A DNA stretch of 64,000 nt from the NCBI GenBank assembly GCA_977006965.1, contig OZ345360.1:1612001-1676000 (forward strand), in the 5' to 3' direction. Position 1 is the first letter of the stretch. Each line of letters starts with the position of its first letter. Below are positions 54,007 through 64,000 of this stretch, one piece after another. The notes under the pieces are model-generated. The model searched no databases, was not told the origin of the DNA, and was given only the letters and a program-made list of their open reading frames with translations. Made by a program: the position numbers and the translations under genes. Source of the DNA: Phymatolithon calcareum (lineage: Eukaryota > Rhodophyta > Florideophyceae > Hapalidiales).

Positions 54007-56149
54007 ATTTCTTTAATCTGGCGCACTCTGGTCACTCATGACATCCTCGCAATGCTTACGTTAGCCTTTTGCACTCATAAATAATTTCAGGGCCCATCGC
54101 TCAAGTAGAAATCTAATTGATGATTCAAATTCTTTTTTACGGCTATTGGTCATGCGCCCCTTTGGTGTTGAGAAAGGCGTGAAAATGATGAGGATGGTGA
54201 ATGTCTCTTGGCTCTCTTTAGTCAGGAGCCGATGTTTACTTGCCTTAAGTAGAAAAGAAAATGCAAATGGCAACACGGAGAAAGATGTAGCTCAACATTC
54301 GGGAGCTGCGCAACAGTCTTGACAGAAACTGAATTCCTTGGATGAATGAGAGAGCTTCGAGATGCATCCAAATTGCGGAGCCGAAGTTGAGGCTCCCGTG
54401 AATGCTAACGGGAAAGAAGACAAGTTGTATGACGACGAGAAAGCGTGTTCCGGGGAGCATCCTAACAAGCCCAACGTAGAGTGGATGTTGAGATGCGTAG
54501 GGCACAAGTACAGGAAACAAAGATGTAATTTCAGGACCGTGGATTGACAAGCAGTGATGGCTTGTCAAACATGTACATGAAATCAAATCACGGAGAACAT
54601 GAATGGATGCACTTGAAATTCAGTCGTTAATAGCAAAGATAACGAACGGTAGTGTGTGAGCAGCACAATACTTGATGTCCATACGTGAGGTATCGTATGT
54701 CGCAATAACGGCTCTCCGAGCTCGAATCGTTTTCTCCGGTCCAAAGAATGAATCCAGAGAAGCTACATATTTTGAAACTCATGATCCTTGGCCTTGGGAC
54801 AAGAATTGAATTATTTAGAAAGAACTACGAGCTTCTCTCGTGGACATCCTTGATCAACGAAAGAAAGGTTGTCTCACAGTGAAGCAGATATCGAACTGGT
54901 TGAAGCACATCACTGTGATGAACCAAGAACTCGTCCTGTAGCGCATCTGGATAACGTCGAAGCTAATGGCGCAGGTCGCCACAGAGATCGAACGGCTGCA
55001 GAATAGATCAGTGCTGTAGAGAAAATTTGTGTTGGCGAGTAAAGTTTCAATGATCACGCTGGTCGGAAACAGTCTTTGCATCATTTTCCACGCGTTTCTC
55101 AGAAACGCAAGAAAATAACTTGAATCTCGAAACGTGTGTAAGCTTCCCTTTTAAATTTGAGAGCAGGATCCTGCACTCGTTCTTCAAATAATCAAGAACA
55201 GTTGTAGCATGACCTGGCAAACCTTCTATTCTTGAATGATATTTAAGACGTTATAAAACCACCTCGGAAGGCTTCTACATGGGATAGTGTACCGAGCTTT
55301 GAGTCTCAAAACAGGTTTTCAGCGAAAAGATGAAAATATACATGTTTCTTTCAAATGCAATCATTGGAGTAAATGCAGTACAGAATTCCGAGCAAACTGT
55401 TGGTCGAAAACCGTGAAAAGTAGTCGGTATGAAAAACAAGTTCTTTGCTGACCCCGTCCTTTACTTCTTCCCTTGCCGAGTCTGCTAGTCAGAACTTCGA
55501 CAGGGGCTTATGTCGAGCAAAAGAGTGCTCCATAATTGCAGGACTCGGTAGCTACAAGTCATGTGCTACCCACGATGTTAAGCGGTAAGACTAGTAAAGG
55601 TTGAATTGTGCTTAGGAGTTTTCCGCAAGTTGTCACCTTGGGAAAACCATCATACATCGGAAAAATCATGTACCGTGTTGATGTAGTATTGACAGTGACC
55701 CAAGACACAAACCTTTACATCTATGAATATGGACAAGGTTATGCAATCGTCTTCAGAAGACTTAGCTGGTTTAACTTCTCCCATTTCTAGATCTAAAGAA
55801 AGCCTTATCTACTTACCGTGAGTACTCTAACTCTTGCATTGCTCGGAATTCTGTAGTACGTTCACTCCAATGATTGCATTTGAAAAAAGCATGCATGATG
55901 TCACAATACAACAAAGAATTGAAACACGACATAACAGAGGGCAAGAAGGGACACCGAGACCGAGCGCCGGTGACAGAGTCCGTGAAGTTTGACAGTTGCA
56001 TCTCCGCGGTTGTCATTTTTTTGACACCTGTTCCTCTCGATATCTACATATTTTAACCGATGGAAACATCTATTATAACTTCATTGGATGAGTTGGCATC
56101 AAGGTTTTTCACACTGGTAATGTAGCGCAAATCGTATGACACATGTAAA
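54007..56149. other. No gene recognised
   Basis: Only short overlapping frames (for example 54245-54586 minus, 54854-55084 minus). A repeated phrase near 55375 and 55855 is inverted: GAATTCCGAGCAA, and TTGCTCGGAATTC, each followed or preceded by a TACTACAG/CTGTAGTA-like part and CAATGATTGCATTTGAA-type sequence. This suggests an element of about 0.5 kb with inverted ends (about 55335-55890) that I could not classify. Confidence 0.35.
55335..55890. repeat. Inverted repeat pair, possible TIR-type element
   Basis: Left: TTTCAAATGCAATCATTGGA, then GTAAATGCAGTACAGAATTCCGAGC. Right (plus strand): GCTCGGAATTCTGTAGTACG, then TTCACTCCAATGATTGCATTTGAAA. The arms pair over about 45 bp with few mismatches. 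No transposase frame between them; ends and class are unresolved. Confidence 0.65.
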
Positions 56150-56204
56150 GGGGATATTTTATGATTTTATTTTGAGAGCTCCCAAAGCCTCACCTTGGAG
56201 TAAC
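56150..56204 (-). mobile_element. LINE family A, 3'-end fragment
   Basis: On the minus strand: GTTACTCCAAGGTGAGGCTT, then TGGGAGCTCTCAAAATAAAA and AATATCCCC, almost identical to the end of the 38.5 kb copy. Only about 55 bases remain. Confidence 0.8.
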
Positions 56205-58580
56205 GTGACACATCTAAATAAACCCCTAGCTCATACTTGGCCCTATTTGTTTTTGATCATACTGATTCTGAGCTGTAGGACTAGCTCTTTGTCCATGGCG
56301 TCAGCTTTTGCGACCTTGAAAGATCATGTAAGTGCATGCTGGCATGCCTTTTGCGGGATTGGACTTTATACAATCCCTCCAAAGACGCTGTTGGAACTTC
56401 ACCTCATCTAAAGCAGACATAACTAGCTTCGGTATTTTCTCTCTTCTTTTTTTCGTATTCTATTCGAGTAAGATTATCTCGAAGATTGCACCAGCTCATT
56501 TGCAGCCTTCGCTGTACTGCCCCTTCGTTATGGCACGGCCAATAAACTTCTAATGTACGATGCGCACGCGCAGTCCGCGTTCCGCATTGCATCACTTCTG
56601 CAATATGGGTAGAAGTAAATTCAAGTATCTTAGATGCTCTTTCTCCATATTGGAGAACCAGGGCCAATTTAAAACGCATTTTATCACCGGAAGATGCAGC
56701 TGTATGCAGTTGCAGGCACTTTTACAAGTAGTCATTCGCACCAGACGTGGACCAGTTTACCAAAATGATAATCAGCACTCGTTTTAGGGACAATAAGGGC
56801 GATGTGGTAATGTGATTTTGAGAGTCACACGTTTTTATCATCTGTTCTTGTTATCTCACATATGTGAATAAATCCTGGATTCTTTAGTATTTGCTTACGT
56901 CCAGAGAAGCCATTTATACCGTAGACGGCTTTCCTAGACCTAGAGTGAACATAAATCATTTTGAATGTTATTTGCTCAAAAAAGGGCTTCGGAAACGAAT
57001 GTGGAACTGTCACGCCTCAAAGCGGAAATGAATAGCAGCTTCAGAGAAGGTTATATACTCAACAACATGCAGCTACAGGAAGTCAAAGCCCATACGCGCT
57101 CATGTTTCGCGGTCTCTGAAAAAATCTGAAAAGCATTTCAAACGTCCGGAAAGCTAAATGTACGCTGTCGACTTAACTGGTTCTTTCGCAGGAATGGTCC
57201 CTGCATCTATTCCTGTTGAGCAATCCTCATACTGGTCAGCTGTCTCGTTCTATAAGAGTGCATTCGCGGCGATTGACGACGAGGGAAATCTGTACAAATC
57301 GGCGTATGGGTTCAAATTCTCTGTTGAAGCAGCGGCAAGTGCAGGGGCTTCGATAAGGTTACATTTGTCTTCTGCGTCTGAACGTCAAGAAGTTGCGGGC
57401 AAACTTGCGGCTGGTGAAGTGACCTACGAAAATGGTCTTATAGTTGTAACTGATCCCTATGTGGTCACCTGGAGTATTGCATGACGAGGTCGAAAGGCAC
57501 AAGGAGGTGTGTTCGATATCGATATGGTTGACAAATTGTTGAGGTTCCTGGATTTCAGAAACGATAAAGTACATGCTCTATAGAGAAAAGGCAATTTGTC
57601 GGATATTTTTCTCAGTGCTCTTTTTCCCGGTCTTGGTCAGTGGTAAACGAGGACTTTGTGCCGACAGCTTTCTTTGCTTTTTCGAGGTTTCCAATGTTTG
57701 TTTCTTATTGTGTATCCTATCGCATGGGACATTTGATCGTCGAAGTCATTTTACGATTTTCCTCTTTTCTAAAATTCTAAAAAAGGGAAAATTGTTGAAA
57801 TGACCACGAAGTTGGCCCTATGACGTAGAATGACTACCACGAACAGAAGAAACCTGAAGCATAGAATGCACTGCCTTGCGAATCATAATGCGTAGAAAGC
57901 GCATTAACATGCATAACATAGTGTCGACACGGAAGTCTCAGGTTCAGCTTTAGATGAATGAACTTCAATTGAATAGGGTTTTCAATGGTCTTTCAATGCT
58001 TTTGGCAGACATAAGAGCAGATTTTAGGGCCTTTTTCGTCTCGAAACAAACCCGAATGTAGAAAACTGTTCTCCCGTTCTGCGGGATAGAGGATGATTTT
58101 AGGCAAACTTTTCATAACGTAGAGGGAAAGTGTAAGTGATTTGTTGAAGGTGCGAAAGCCTACAACTCAGAGCTGATTATTATGAACATTCCGATGAGAT
58201 ACGAGATAATATTCAAGCCCAGTTTCGTGCCCCATGGTTGCTGTACCTTAATAATTCCACGGGCTTTTCGCGCTCACAGTGCTAGTTTTGTCCCATGTAA
58301 AGCCTGAATCACATCTTGTGAGATTCTAGAAGTTCCAAAATCACTAGAAGAGCTCTGAATACTATTACTCATCTTCATGCGCCATATTGAAAGAATAGAC
58401 TTCAACGCGCATTGCAAAGTTTGGCATGATGTTTCAAGTCTAGGTGTTAGGCTTGGCGTCGAAGATGAGTTTTTCAAAACGGAACTAATGTTCTCGTCTT
58501 TGTGTTCGTGTGCCTACAGCTAAGTGCGACACATTCTATGATGTATCAGGATGAGGCTTTCCCGCATGGAGAATAGTTTT
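56205..58580. other. Gene-poor stretch with two weak frames
   Basis: A minus-strand frame at 56825-57013 contains GINGFSGRKQILKNP, recalling GVNGFSNFREL at 49.8 kb. Another weak frame is listed at 57158-57484. Nothing else recognised. Confidence 0.35.
57158..57484 (+). CDS. Small hypothetical protein, 108 aa (doubtful)
   Basis: The frame MYAVDLTGSFAGMVPASIPV... runs to a TGA at 57482-57484. Balanced composition with Ala/Ser-rich helices (KFSVEAAASAGASI) and a possible beta end (YENGLIVVTDPYVVTWSIA). No signal peptide, domain or upstream element that I can support. It could be a gene fragment or chance. Confidence 0.25.
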   Translation: MYAVDLTGSFAGMVPASIPVEQSSYWSAVSFYKSAFAAIDDEGNLYKSAYGFKFSVEAAASAGASIRLHLSSASERQEVAGKLAAGEVTYENGLIVVTDPYVVTWSIA

Positions 58581-59371
58581 CACACCGTGGACCTCAGAAG
58601 TACGAGAAGATATCAAAGAAGTAGAAAGAACCTTCTTCTTCCAAGTATTCGGTGGTAGGGCAAGTGGAAGGATCGAGCGGCTCCAGCTTCTGCGCAGGAT
58701 CCAACCACCAGAACACAGGAGAGAAATATTAGCGTTGAGGATGCTGCTACGAGGAAAGGCAAGGAAGTCGGCTATCCTATCCAAGTCAAGGGAAGAGCGA
58801 AACTTCAAAGAACTGCAGTGGGCAAGTCGTGATATTGCTGCGATGCTGCAACAAGAACAGTTCGCGGCCCCCTTCAAACATATGCAGGAAGGGAAATCTC
58901 CAGGCCAACTCCGACGAATATTGTTCGCAAAAGAAGGAACGAGGCTCGAAGCAAGAAGAAAGAGGAAAATACCATACGACAAACCGGATGATGTCCCGGC
59001 CATCCTCAGGTTTGCCAAGGTGAGACACCGACAGCTGGCCGTCAACTACGCAAGCGGCAGGTTCCCCCAAGTGAGCACGACGCTAATATCGAATACGTTC
59101 GGAACGGCGACGGAGCGCCACCTGGAGACCATACGCATGAACCTAACAAAGTATGAACTGGACTCTGGAGAAATGTTAAGAACGGAAGAGGCATTAGACT
59201 CCATACTACTCTACAGTGTCACCAGAATTGACAATATAGAGAACGACGAGTCCCTGTATTAGGGACCAGGCGATATACTAGAATGAACAAGTTATGAAAA
59301 GCTGCTCCCATTCAGTCTTAGGAGTGTTAACGAGGGCTTTCAAATAAACAACTAAACAGTTTCAAAAAAGG
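58581..59371 (+). mobile_element. LINE family B, 5'-truncated copy with intact 3' end
   Basis: It encodes SEVREDIKEVERTFFFQVFG, RIERLQLLRRIQPPEHRREI and on, to SVTRIDNIENDESLY and a TAG near 59260, then the GGGCTTTCAAATAAACAACT tail with an A-run. Frame 58735-59262 is clean. Bases 58581-59206 form the left arm of a long inverted repeat with 59735-60360. Confidence 0.88.
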
Positions 59372-59544
59372 TCTGTATGATGCTGCACATGGCTCGATCA
59401 GTAGGGAAGTGGATCGCAGGTTCAAGTTTACGGGCACTGGAACACTCTTTGGAAAGGGACTTGAGATTAGACGCGCAACTCACATCATATAATCGCATAC
59501 CTATCACAGGTCTCTGTCGACTACGCGTACACCACGTGAACACA

Positions 59545-59582
59545 AACATTGGGAAGCTCGCATGTGCGAGCTTCCCAATGTT
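59545..59582. repeat. Perfect 18-bp stem with 2-base loop
   Basis: AACATTGGGAAGCTCGCA, TG, then its exact complement. It lies in the spacer between the two inverted LINE B arms. Confidence 0.85.
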
Positions 59583-59734
59583 CAAGTCATCCAGCTGACA
59601 TAGCTGTGCGCATGCGGATATTGGCTTTCTTTGGTGGACCAACTCTACGCTAACGCTCCAGCAATGCTATTCCCTCCTGTTCAATTCTTGTTCACTACCA
59701 CAAGATCTACTGGCATGAGATGAGTTTGACGCGT

Positions 59735-60390
59735 GTATGGAGTCTAATGCCTCTTCCGTTCTTAACATTTCTCCAGAGTCCAATTCATACTTTGTTAGGT
59801 TCATGTGTATGGTCTCCAGGTGGCGCTCCGTCGCCGTTCCGAACGTATTCGATATTAGCGTCGTGCTCACTTGGGGGAACCTGCCGCTTGCGTAGTTGAC
59901 GGCCAGCTGTCGATGTCTCACCTTGGCAAACCTGAGGATGGCCGGGACATCATCCGGTTTGTCGTATGGTATTTTCCTCTTTCTTCTTGCTTCGAGCCTC
60001 GTTCCTTCTTTTGCGAACAATATTCGTCGGAGTTGGCCTGGAGATTTCCCTTCCTGCATATGTTTGAAGGGGGCCGCGAACTGTTCTTGTTGCAGCATCG
60101 CAGCAATATCACGACTTGCCCACTGCAGTTCTTTGAAGTTTCGCTCTTCCCTTGACTTGGATAGGATAGCCGACTTCCTTGCCTTTCCTCGTAGCAGCAT
60201 CCTCAACGCTAATATTTCTCTCCTGTGTTCTGGTGGTTGGATCCTGCGCAGAAGCTGGAGCCGCTCGATCCTTCCACTTGCCCTACCACCGAATACTTGG
60301 AAGAAGAAGGTTCTTTCTACTTCTTTGATATCTTCTCGTACTTCTGAGGTCCACGGTGTGAGATGGATCCCGCACATGAAATGCTCCAGC
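59735..60390 (-). mobile_element. LINE family B, inverted near-identical copy lacking its 3' end
   Basis: The minus-strand frame 59667-60431 includes HLTPWTSEVREDIKEVERTF and the same protein as the 58.6-kb copy up to ALDSI, where similarity stops. I found three base differences in the shared 626 bp (59735-60360). It extends slightly further 5' than its partner. The missing 3' tail argues against an ordinary retroposition event. Confidence 0.88.
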
Positions 60391-60693
60391 GACAAGGACG
60401 AGATGAAAGTACGTCTTCGAGGTAGCGACAAACTGGGAAACAGGAAGAGTCTTCTCGTACACCTTGCACATCAAGAATTATGGAAAGGCTCAAGACTTCT
60501 GCGGACCAATGCTAACGGCATTTCACCAAATGATAGAGTCCCACAATCTACACAAGTTGCAGAGTTTAGGTTGCAATCTATTTGGAGCAGTACGCTTCCA
60601 AAAGGAGTATGTTCACTTTATTTCCGCGTGTGCGCAGCCGCCGATAGGAATGTATGGAAGTTCAAAGAATCTAAAAACGAAGAGCCAAGCAAC
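60391..60693. other. No gene recognised; spacer between LINE B and Fanzor copy 2
   Basis: Short frames only. Confidence 0.4.
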
Positions 60694-61077
60694 CTATGCG
60701 TGAGAATTGCGAGAGGGTCTGCTCAAATGTGGGAGACGTGGCATTCCAAGGAGCTGATGCAGCCCCACAGTGGCGATGTTTGTCGCTCCAGTCGTGTCTC
60801 GATCAATAGAATGCGTTGAACAGCCATTGCTCTTGCCTGCCGGGTTGTTCGTACAACGAAACACACGGGAGCGGTGATCGCCTTGAAGAAGGTTTCCACA
60901 CACTTTGCAGCGTATGGAGGTTCGAAATTCGTCCACGAGGACGACTGAACAGAGAAGCGAGAGCGCACGAAGAATACCCTTTTCGAAGAACACCCTTTGT
61001 CGGAGCAGCAAGGCCAGAGACGGTACGGAGGTATGGCGATCTTCTCAGATTTGCCCACCTCAATCCTGCTATCACCT

Positions 61078-62605
61078 ACCTCTTGAGGTCATACACTGCG
61101 TGCAGACCACCGATGATGGCATACATGCCTCTACAAGACAACTACCGCCGGTGCCCTGCATGGATCGCTACCCATTGTCATGTCTCGACGACATATCCGG
61201 CGGCAGCGGGAAAGCGACCAAGCGCGATGACATCCGAGCGCTGATCGACATCGCTAATGACTGTCTTGGGGCCGCAACCAGTGGCAGTCGAGGAGCGGCG
61301 CCGCGCAAAGGATCCCCGTGCAGAGCCAGGTCGTTCGACACCGTATCGAGCCGCAACTAGCGGCATTCGAGAAGCCGCCACGCGCTAAGACGCTCCCGCG
61401 ACAACCTAAGTCGCCCGACAGCGCCTGGGCGCCACAACCGGGGGCCGCCTGGAAGAACCCTTGGGCGCGTGACGACCAGGCCAAGGACGCCGTCCGGACG
61501 CTTCCCATGCGACCCTCTCATCAGGTTGCGCCACGCGGCGCCGCGCTGCGACAGGCCGAGACTCCGTGCGTCACATTCACAGGCACGTACACCCGGCGGC
61601 GGTTGAAAACGCGGATGCACACAGCGCAGAGTCGAAAGCTTGCGCGACAGTCTCACCGGCGCGCACAGTCGCCAGCAACTGCTCCAGATTCCAAGCCTCG
61701 CCGATCGAAATCTCTATATCAAGCAGGACGCCGAAGAAACCTTGATTTCCAGCACACGCATCGCAAGCTTGCAGAAGCGTTCACTCGGAGGCACGCATTT
61801 CGGAAAGTGCCTGAACCGAGACGTGAACTGCGCGTAAGGCAGCGAACAGTATGAGGAGCTTTTTGGTACACCGGCTGTCCATTTCCCACAAGGACTCGTG
61901 CGGCATCTGATTTCTCGGCGGAGGCAAGACAGGTGAGCTTTTCGAGTTTGCAGCCCGCGTTTTTTTGTTGACCACCCACCCACCCTTCCTAGTCTTTTGT
62001 AGTAGTGGTGAGGCTATCGCACGGCTACAGCTACGGCAATCCGGTTCTCCGGCAAGCGGTGCTTGTCCGGAAGGAGGTTCCTAAGAGTTACAGGACAGTG
62101 TCCGGGAAATCTAGTAAGGAGAAGCGCGACGTTGCTCGCCTTCTCTGGGGGAAATTGTAGATTTTTATTTTAGAAGCCCTCAACGCCGGTATTCACCAAC
62201 ACCAGAGCAGCTTCCCGTTGATACTGCCATCTCATTACCCAATCAGATCACATTACACTATCATTTCTTCTAACATATGGATTTCCAGTGCTAAAAGTTT
62301 GTCAATCGCCGTTTTCGTCCCTTTTTCCCAAGATTCTTCTGCTCTTGGACTTGTCAAATTTCGTTGTAGAGTTTTCAGATTCTCTTCTGCGACCTCGTTG
62401 AAATGTTCAACGTACGACTCTGCTCTTCGTGGTGGGAAGCGGCCGAAGAACCACCTGAAGTATGGTCCTTCTCTGGGGAGCTACCCGTTGGACGCCGTGA
62501 AAGCAAAGTCGCCAAAATTTCGGTTTTATGTTTCGAATAAAACCGCAGATCTTTCTAAAGTCTGTCAAGGCAGACAGTCTCCAAGCCTACCTCGTTATCA
62601 CAAGC
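61078..62605 (-). repeat. Fanzor-splitting insert, copy 2
   Basis: The reverse complement matches 43315-44530 throughout, from CTTGTGATAACGAGGTAGG (near 62605) to CAAGAGGTAGGTGAT (61071-61085). It carries the same decayed repeats (GFFQAAPGCGAQALSGDLGC, STATGCGPKTVISDVDQRSD). A 178-codon plus-strand frame (61318-61854) crosses it, but the matching part of copy 1 is open for only 75 codons. I therefore treat that frame as a shadow. Confidence 0.75.
62151..62466 (-). mobile_element. LINE 3' fragment with 12-bp target-site duplication
   Basis: CCTTCTCTGGGG lies at 62139-62150 and 62467-62478. On the minus strand the insert ends GAGGGCTTCTAAAATAAAAA then TCTACAATTTC, a LINE-type tail. The sister copy of the surrounding sequence has the uninterrupted site (CAGAGAAGG at 43448-43456). 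Confidence 0.85.
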
Positions 62606-63703
62606 CTCTTTCGCGGACAATGTCCGCGCGACCCATGACCAAGCCCCGCATTTCCAAAAAAACACCATGCGCTTCTTTCAGTACAAATCTTGTTTGAGTA
62701 TCCGCTTTGCTCACAGCGGCTCCCCGAAGTTCTCAACTCTTGGTTTTTATCTCTAAAGGCAAGTGATTTGACCATTTCAAGGATGTTGCGCGATTTGGCG
62801 CGGAATCGCGCAAAGCGCTGGCGACGCCTGTTGTTAGAAAACACTTCGTGGCACATGACCGTCAATGTTCTGTGGACAACGTTCGCGTAAGCAAAACTTG
62901 CACTGGCACGCTCTAGTGTCACTTGCGATAAGTCATTGAGCGCTGCCCGGTAGGACGCATTTTGAATGCGACGCAAGCCTCGTTCTTCTCCGAGACCCGC
63001 GCCAGCGGCTCGAATCTGTACGTCTTGTGGGAAATACATGTACGTGATTGCTAGATGCCCTTCGCCATCATCGCATCTTTGACTTCTTCTCTGGTCCCAA
63101 GCGATAGGTCCACTTCTGCTCTCACGGTGGTGCCAATTTTCACTTGTCCCGGATCGAGGCCAATGACTTGGTATGTCCTTTCAAACTCCTGCGGAATGGT
63201 ATGCATGTTCTTGAAGAGGCCTTTTGTATGCTTAGAAATATCAAACGTGCGGCGAATTGAGAAGTACCCTTTCTGATCAAGTTGACGCACACCGGATGGA
63301 AGAGGCTCCTTGTGAGGCTCTCTTGTACTCTCATCACCTCCTCGACCGACTTCAGAATGGTCTTTGTTCGTACTCGTGGCTAACAAGACCTTCATTTGCA
63401 AACTATCGGAGGATATGCCGCACACAAGCCACGGAATGGGGCCGTGTTCTTTGCATTCCTGGTCGGTGTATCGTGTGCCGTCGGGAACCCAGGATTGTTG
63501 GACGCACATTGGAATTCCCTTCTTAAGGACTGTCGCTCACTCGCAACAGGAGCAAGAGATTACCTGCGTACTGGGGCGCACGATAGTTGAACACTATACT
63601 GAAGTCAATTTTTAAGTCCGCACCTTCCGCATCAGCAACTTGTATCAACTCATCGTATATCTTGCCAAAGAGCTTCATTAAGGAGATGTGTACCGTAAGC
63701 CGG

Positions 63704-63827
63704 GATAACAAATGAAAGTAAAACGTAAGAGTACCAGGCCCGAGTGGGTACAATAGGACCCGAGGGCGGAGCCTGAGGGACTATTGTACCCACGAGGACC
63801 AGGTACGAGCACGTTTTACACATTTGT
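63704..63827. repeat. Foldback element beside Fanzor copy 2
   Basis: The arms ATAACAAATG, GTAAAACGT, GTACC and GTGGGTACAATAG pair with their inverted counterparts. The centre is GAGGGCGGAGCCTGAGGG. About 60-bp arms with about ten mismatches. It may mark the upstream limit of the Fanzor unit. Confidence 0.75.
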
Positions 63828-64000
63828 TATTCAAAGCATTGGAAAAAATAATTGCTATTGTAATTATTTAAATTATTGTTCCAATAATTTATTCCTGAGT
63901 CTCGCATATTTATTGTATTTATTGAGATCGTCGTGGTTGCGACAATTATTGTATCGGACTCCTCATTTTTTCGATCCGGTTATTCTATCGCGACAGAAAG
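63828..64000. other. AT-rich end of window
   Basis: TTATTG/CAATAA-type motifs repeat through 63840-63955. No gene seen. Confidence 0.4.

Larger units (their letters stand above)
60694..63509 (-). pseudogene. Fanzor1-type RNA-guided nuclease, broken copy 2, split by an insert
   Basis: The minus-strand pieces are in family order. 63509-63051 has the middle region and RuvC-I with an intact VIGLDPGQVKIG. 63039-62587 has a helical region and FFGNAGLGHGSRGHCPRKRL. 61011-60694 has RALSLLCSVVLVDEFRTS with the alternative catalytic Glu, zinc finger CKVC...C...C, and RuvC-III DRDTTGATNI. A stop (TAG at 63051) and a frameshift separate the first two pieces. A 1.5-kb insert (61078-62605) separates the second from the third. 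The part N-terminal to RuvC-I is missing or unrecognised beyond 63509, where a foldback element lies. All catalytic Asp/Glu positions survive in fragments, unlike copy 1, whose RuvC-I motif is altered. Confidence 0.82.

Noticed and set aside
58581-60360. Twin-priming inversion as the source of the inverted LINE B pair
   Set aside because: Twin priming puts the inverted part upstream of the forward 3' part; here the inverted copy lies downstream of an intact 3' end and duplicates it.
59667-60431. 254-codon minus-strand frame as a host gene
   Set aside because: It is the LINE B coding region extended by chance into flanking sequence at its 3' side.
61318-61854. 178-codon Arg-rich plus-strand frame in insert copy 2
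   Set aside because: The matching region of copy 1 is open for only 75 codons, and the repeat pattern is clearer on the opposite strand.
1-64000. CRISPR arrays, rRNA, organelle genes or bacterial operons
   Set aside because: No regularly spaced direct repeats, rRNA signatures or operon-like gene packing were seen.

Overview
This window is nuclear DNA of a eukaryote with few introns and many transposons. Very long genes are uninterrupted: a Piezo channel of 2,726 codons and a lipin of 969 codons. The only intron I can place is a GTAAGT...CTAAC...TTGCAG intron of 86 nt, right after the start of ribosomal protein eL24. That protein begins MVVKTELC, close to the plant-type MVLKTELC start. Together with LINE, hAT and Fanzor sequences, this fits a red alga best, possibly a florideophyte. 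That placement is inference; no marker in the window proves it.

Layout. 1-2.8 kb: the end of a trypsin-like protease, then a terminal-inverted-repeat element holding a LINE tail. 2.8-5.4 kb: a broken Fanzor1 gene (eukaryotic TnpB relative). 6.2-9.1 kb: lipin phosphatidate phosphatase (minus strand). 9.5-14.9 kb: a run of non-autonomous DNA transposons (hAT-like, hAT, pogo-like and a second element flanked by TA), some with exact target-site duplications. 15.5-16.3 kb: an unrecognised 271-aa protein. 17.5-25.7 kb: Piezo. 27.3-28.7 kb: a phosphotransferase-fold protein. 29.9 kb: a 60-bp inverted scrap of Piezo. 30.3-30.8 kb: eL24. 31.2-32.8 kb: two overlapping GC-rich minus-strand reading frames, one probably plastid-targeted.

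34-64 kb is almost wholly transposon graveyard. Two non-LTR families recur. Family A has 3' ends like GGGAGCTTTTAAAATAAA...TATCCCC. Family B ends GGGCTTTCAAATAAA. One nearly full-length family A copy (endonuclease plus reverse transcriptase) lies at 35.1-38.5 kb, with many truncated, nested or inverted copies around it. A hAT element with transposase remnant sits at 44.5-45.7 kb. A second Fanzor1 copy (60.7-63.5 kb, minus) is split by a 1.5-kb insert. The same insert, joined to the same Fanzor segment, recurs at 43.3-45.8 kb, so one copy can be read as the pre-insertion version of the other. This dates several insertions relative to each other.

The functional genes (lipin, Piezo, phosphotransferase, eL24, the 271-aa protein and the GC-rich pair) show no operon-like link. 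The unusual content is the mobile fraction: degraded Fanzors, an insert with a decayed repeat of about 27 residues, a 626-bp near-identical inverted LINE pair, and a set of near-perfect palindromes.
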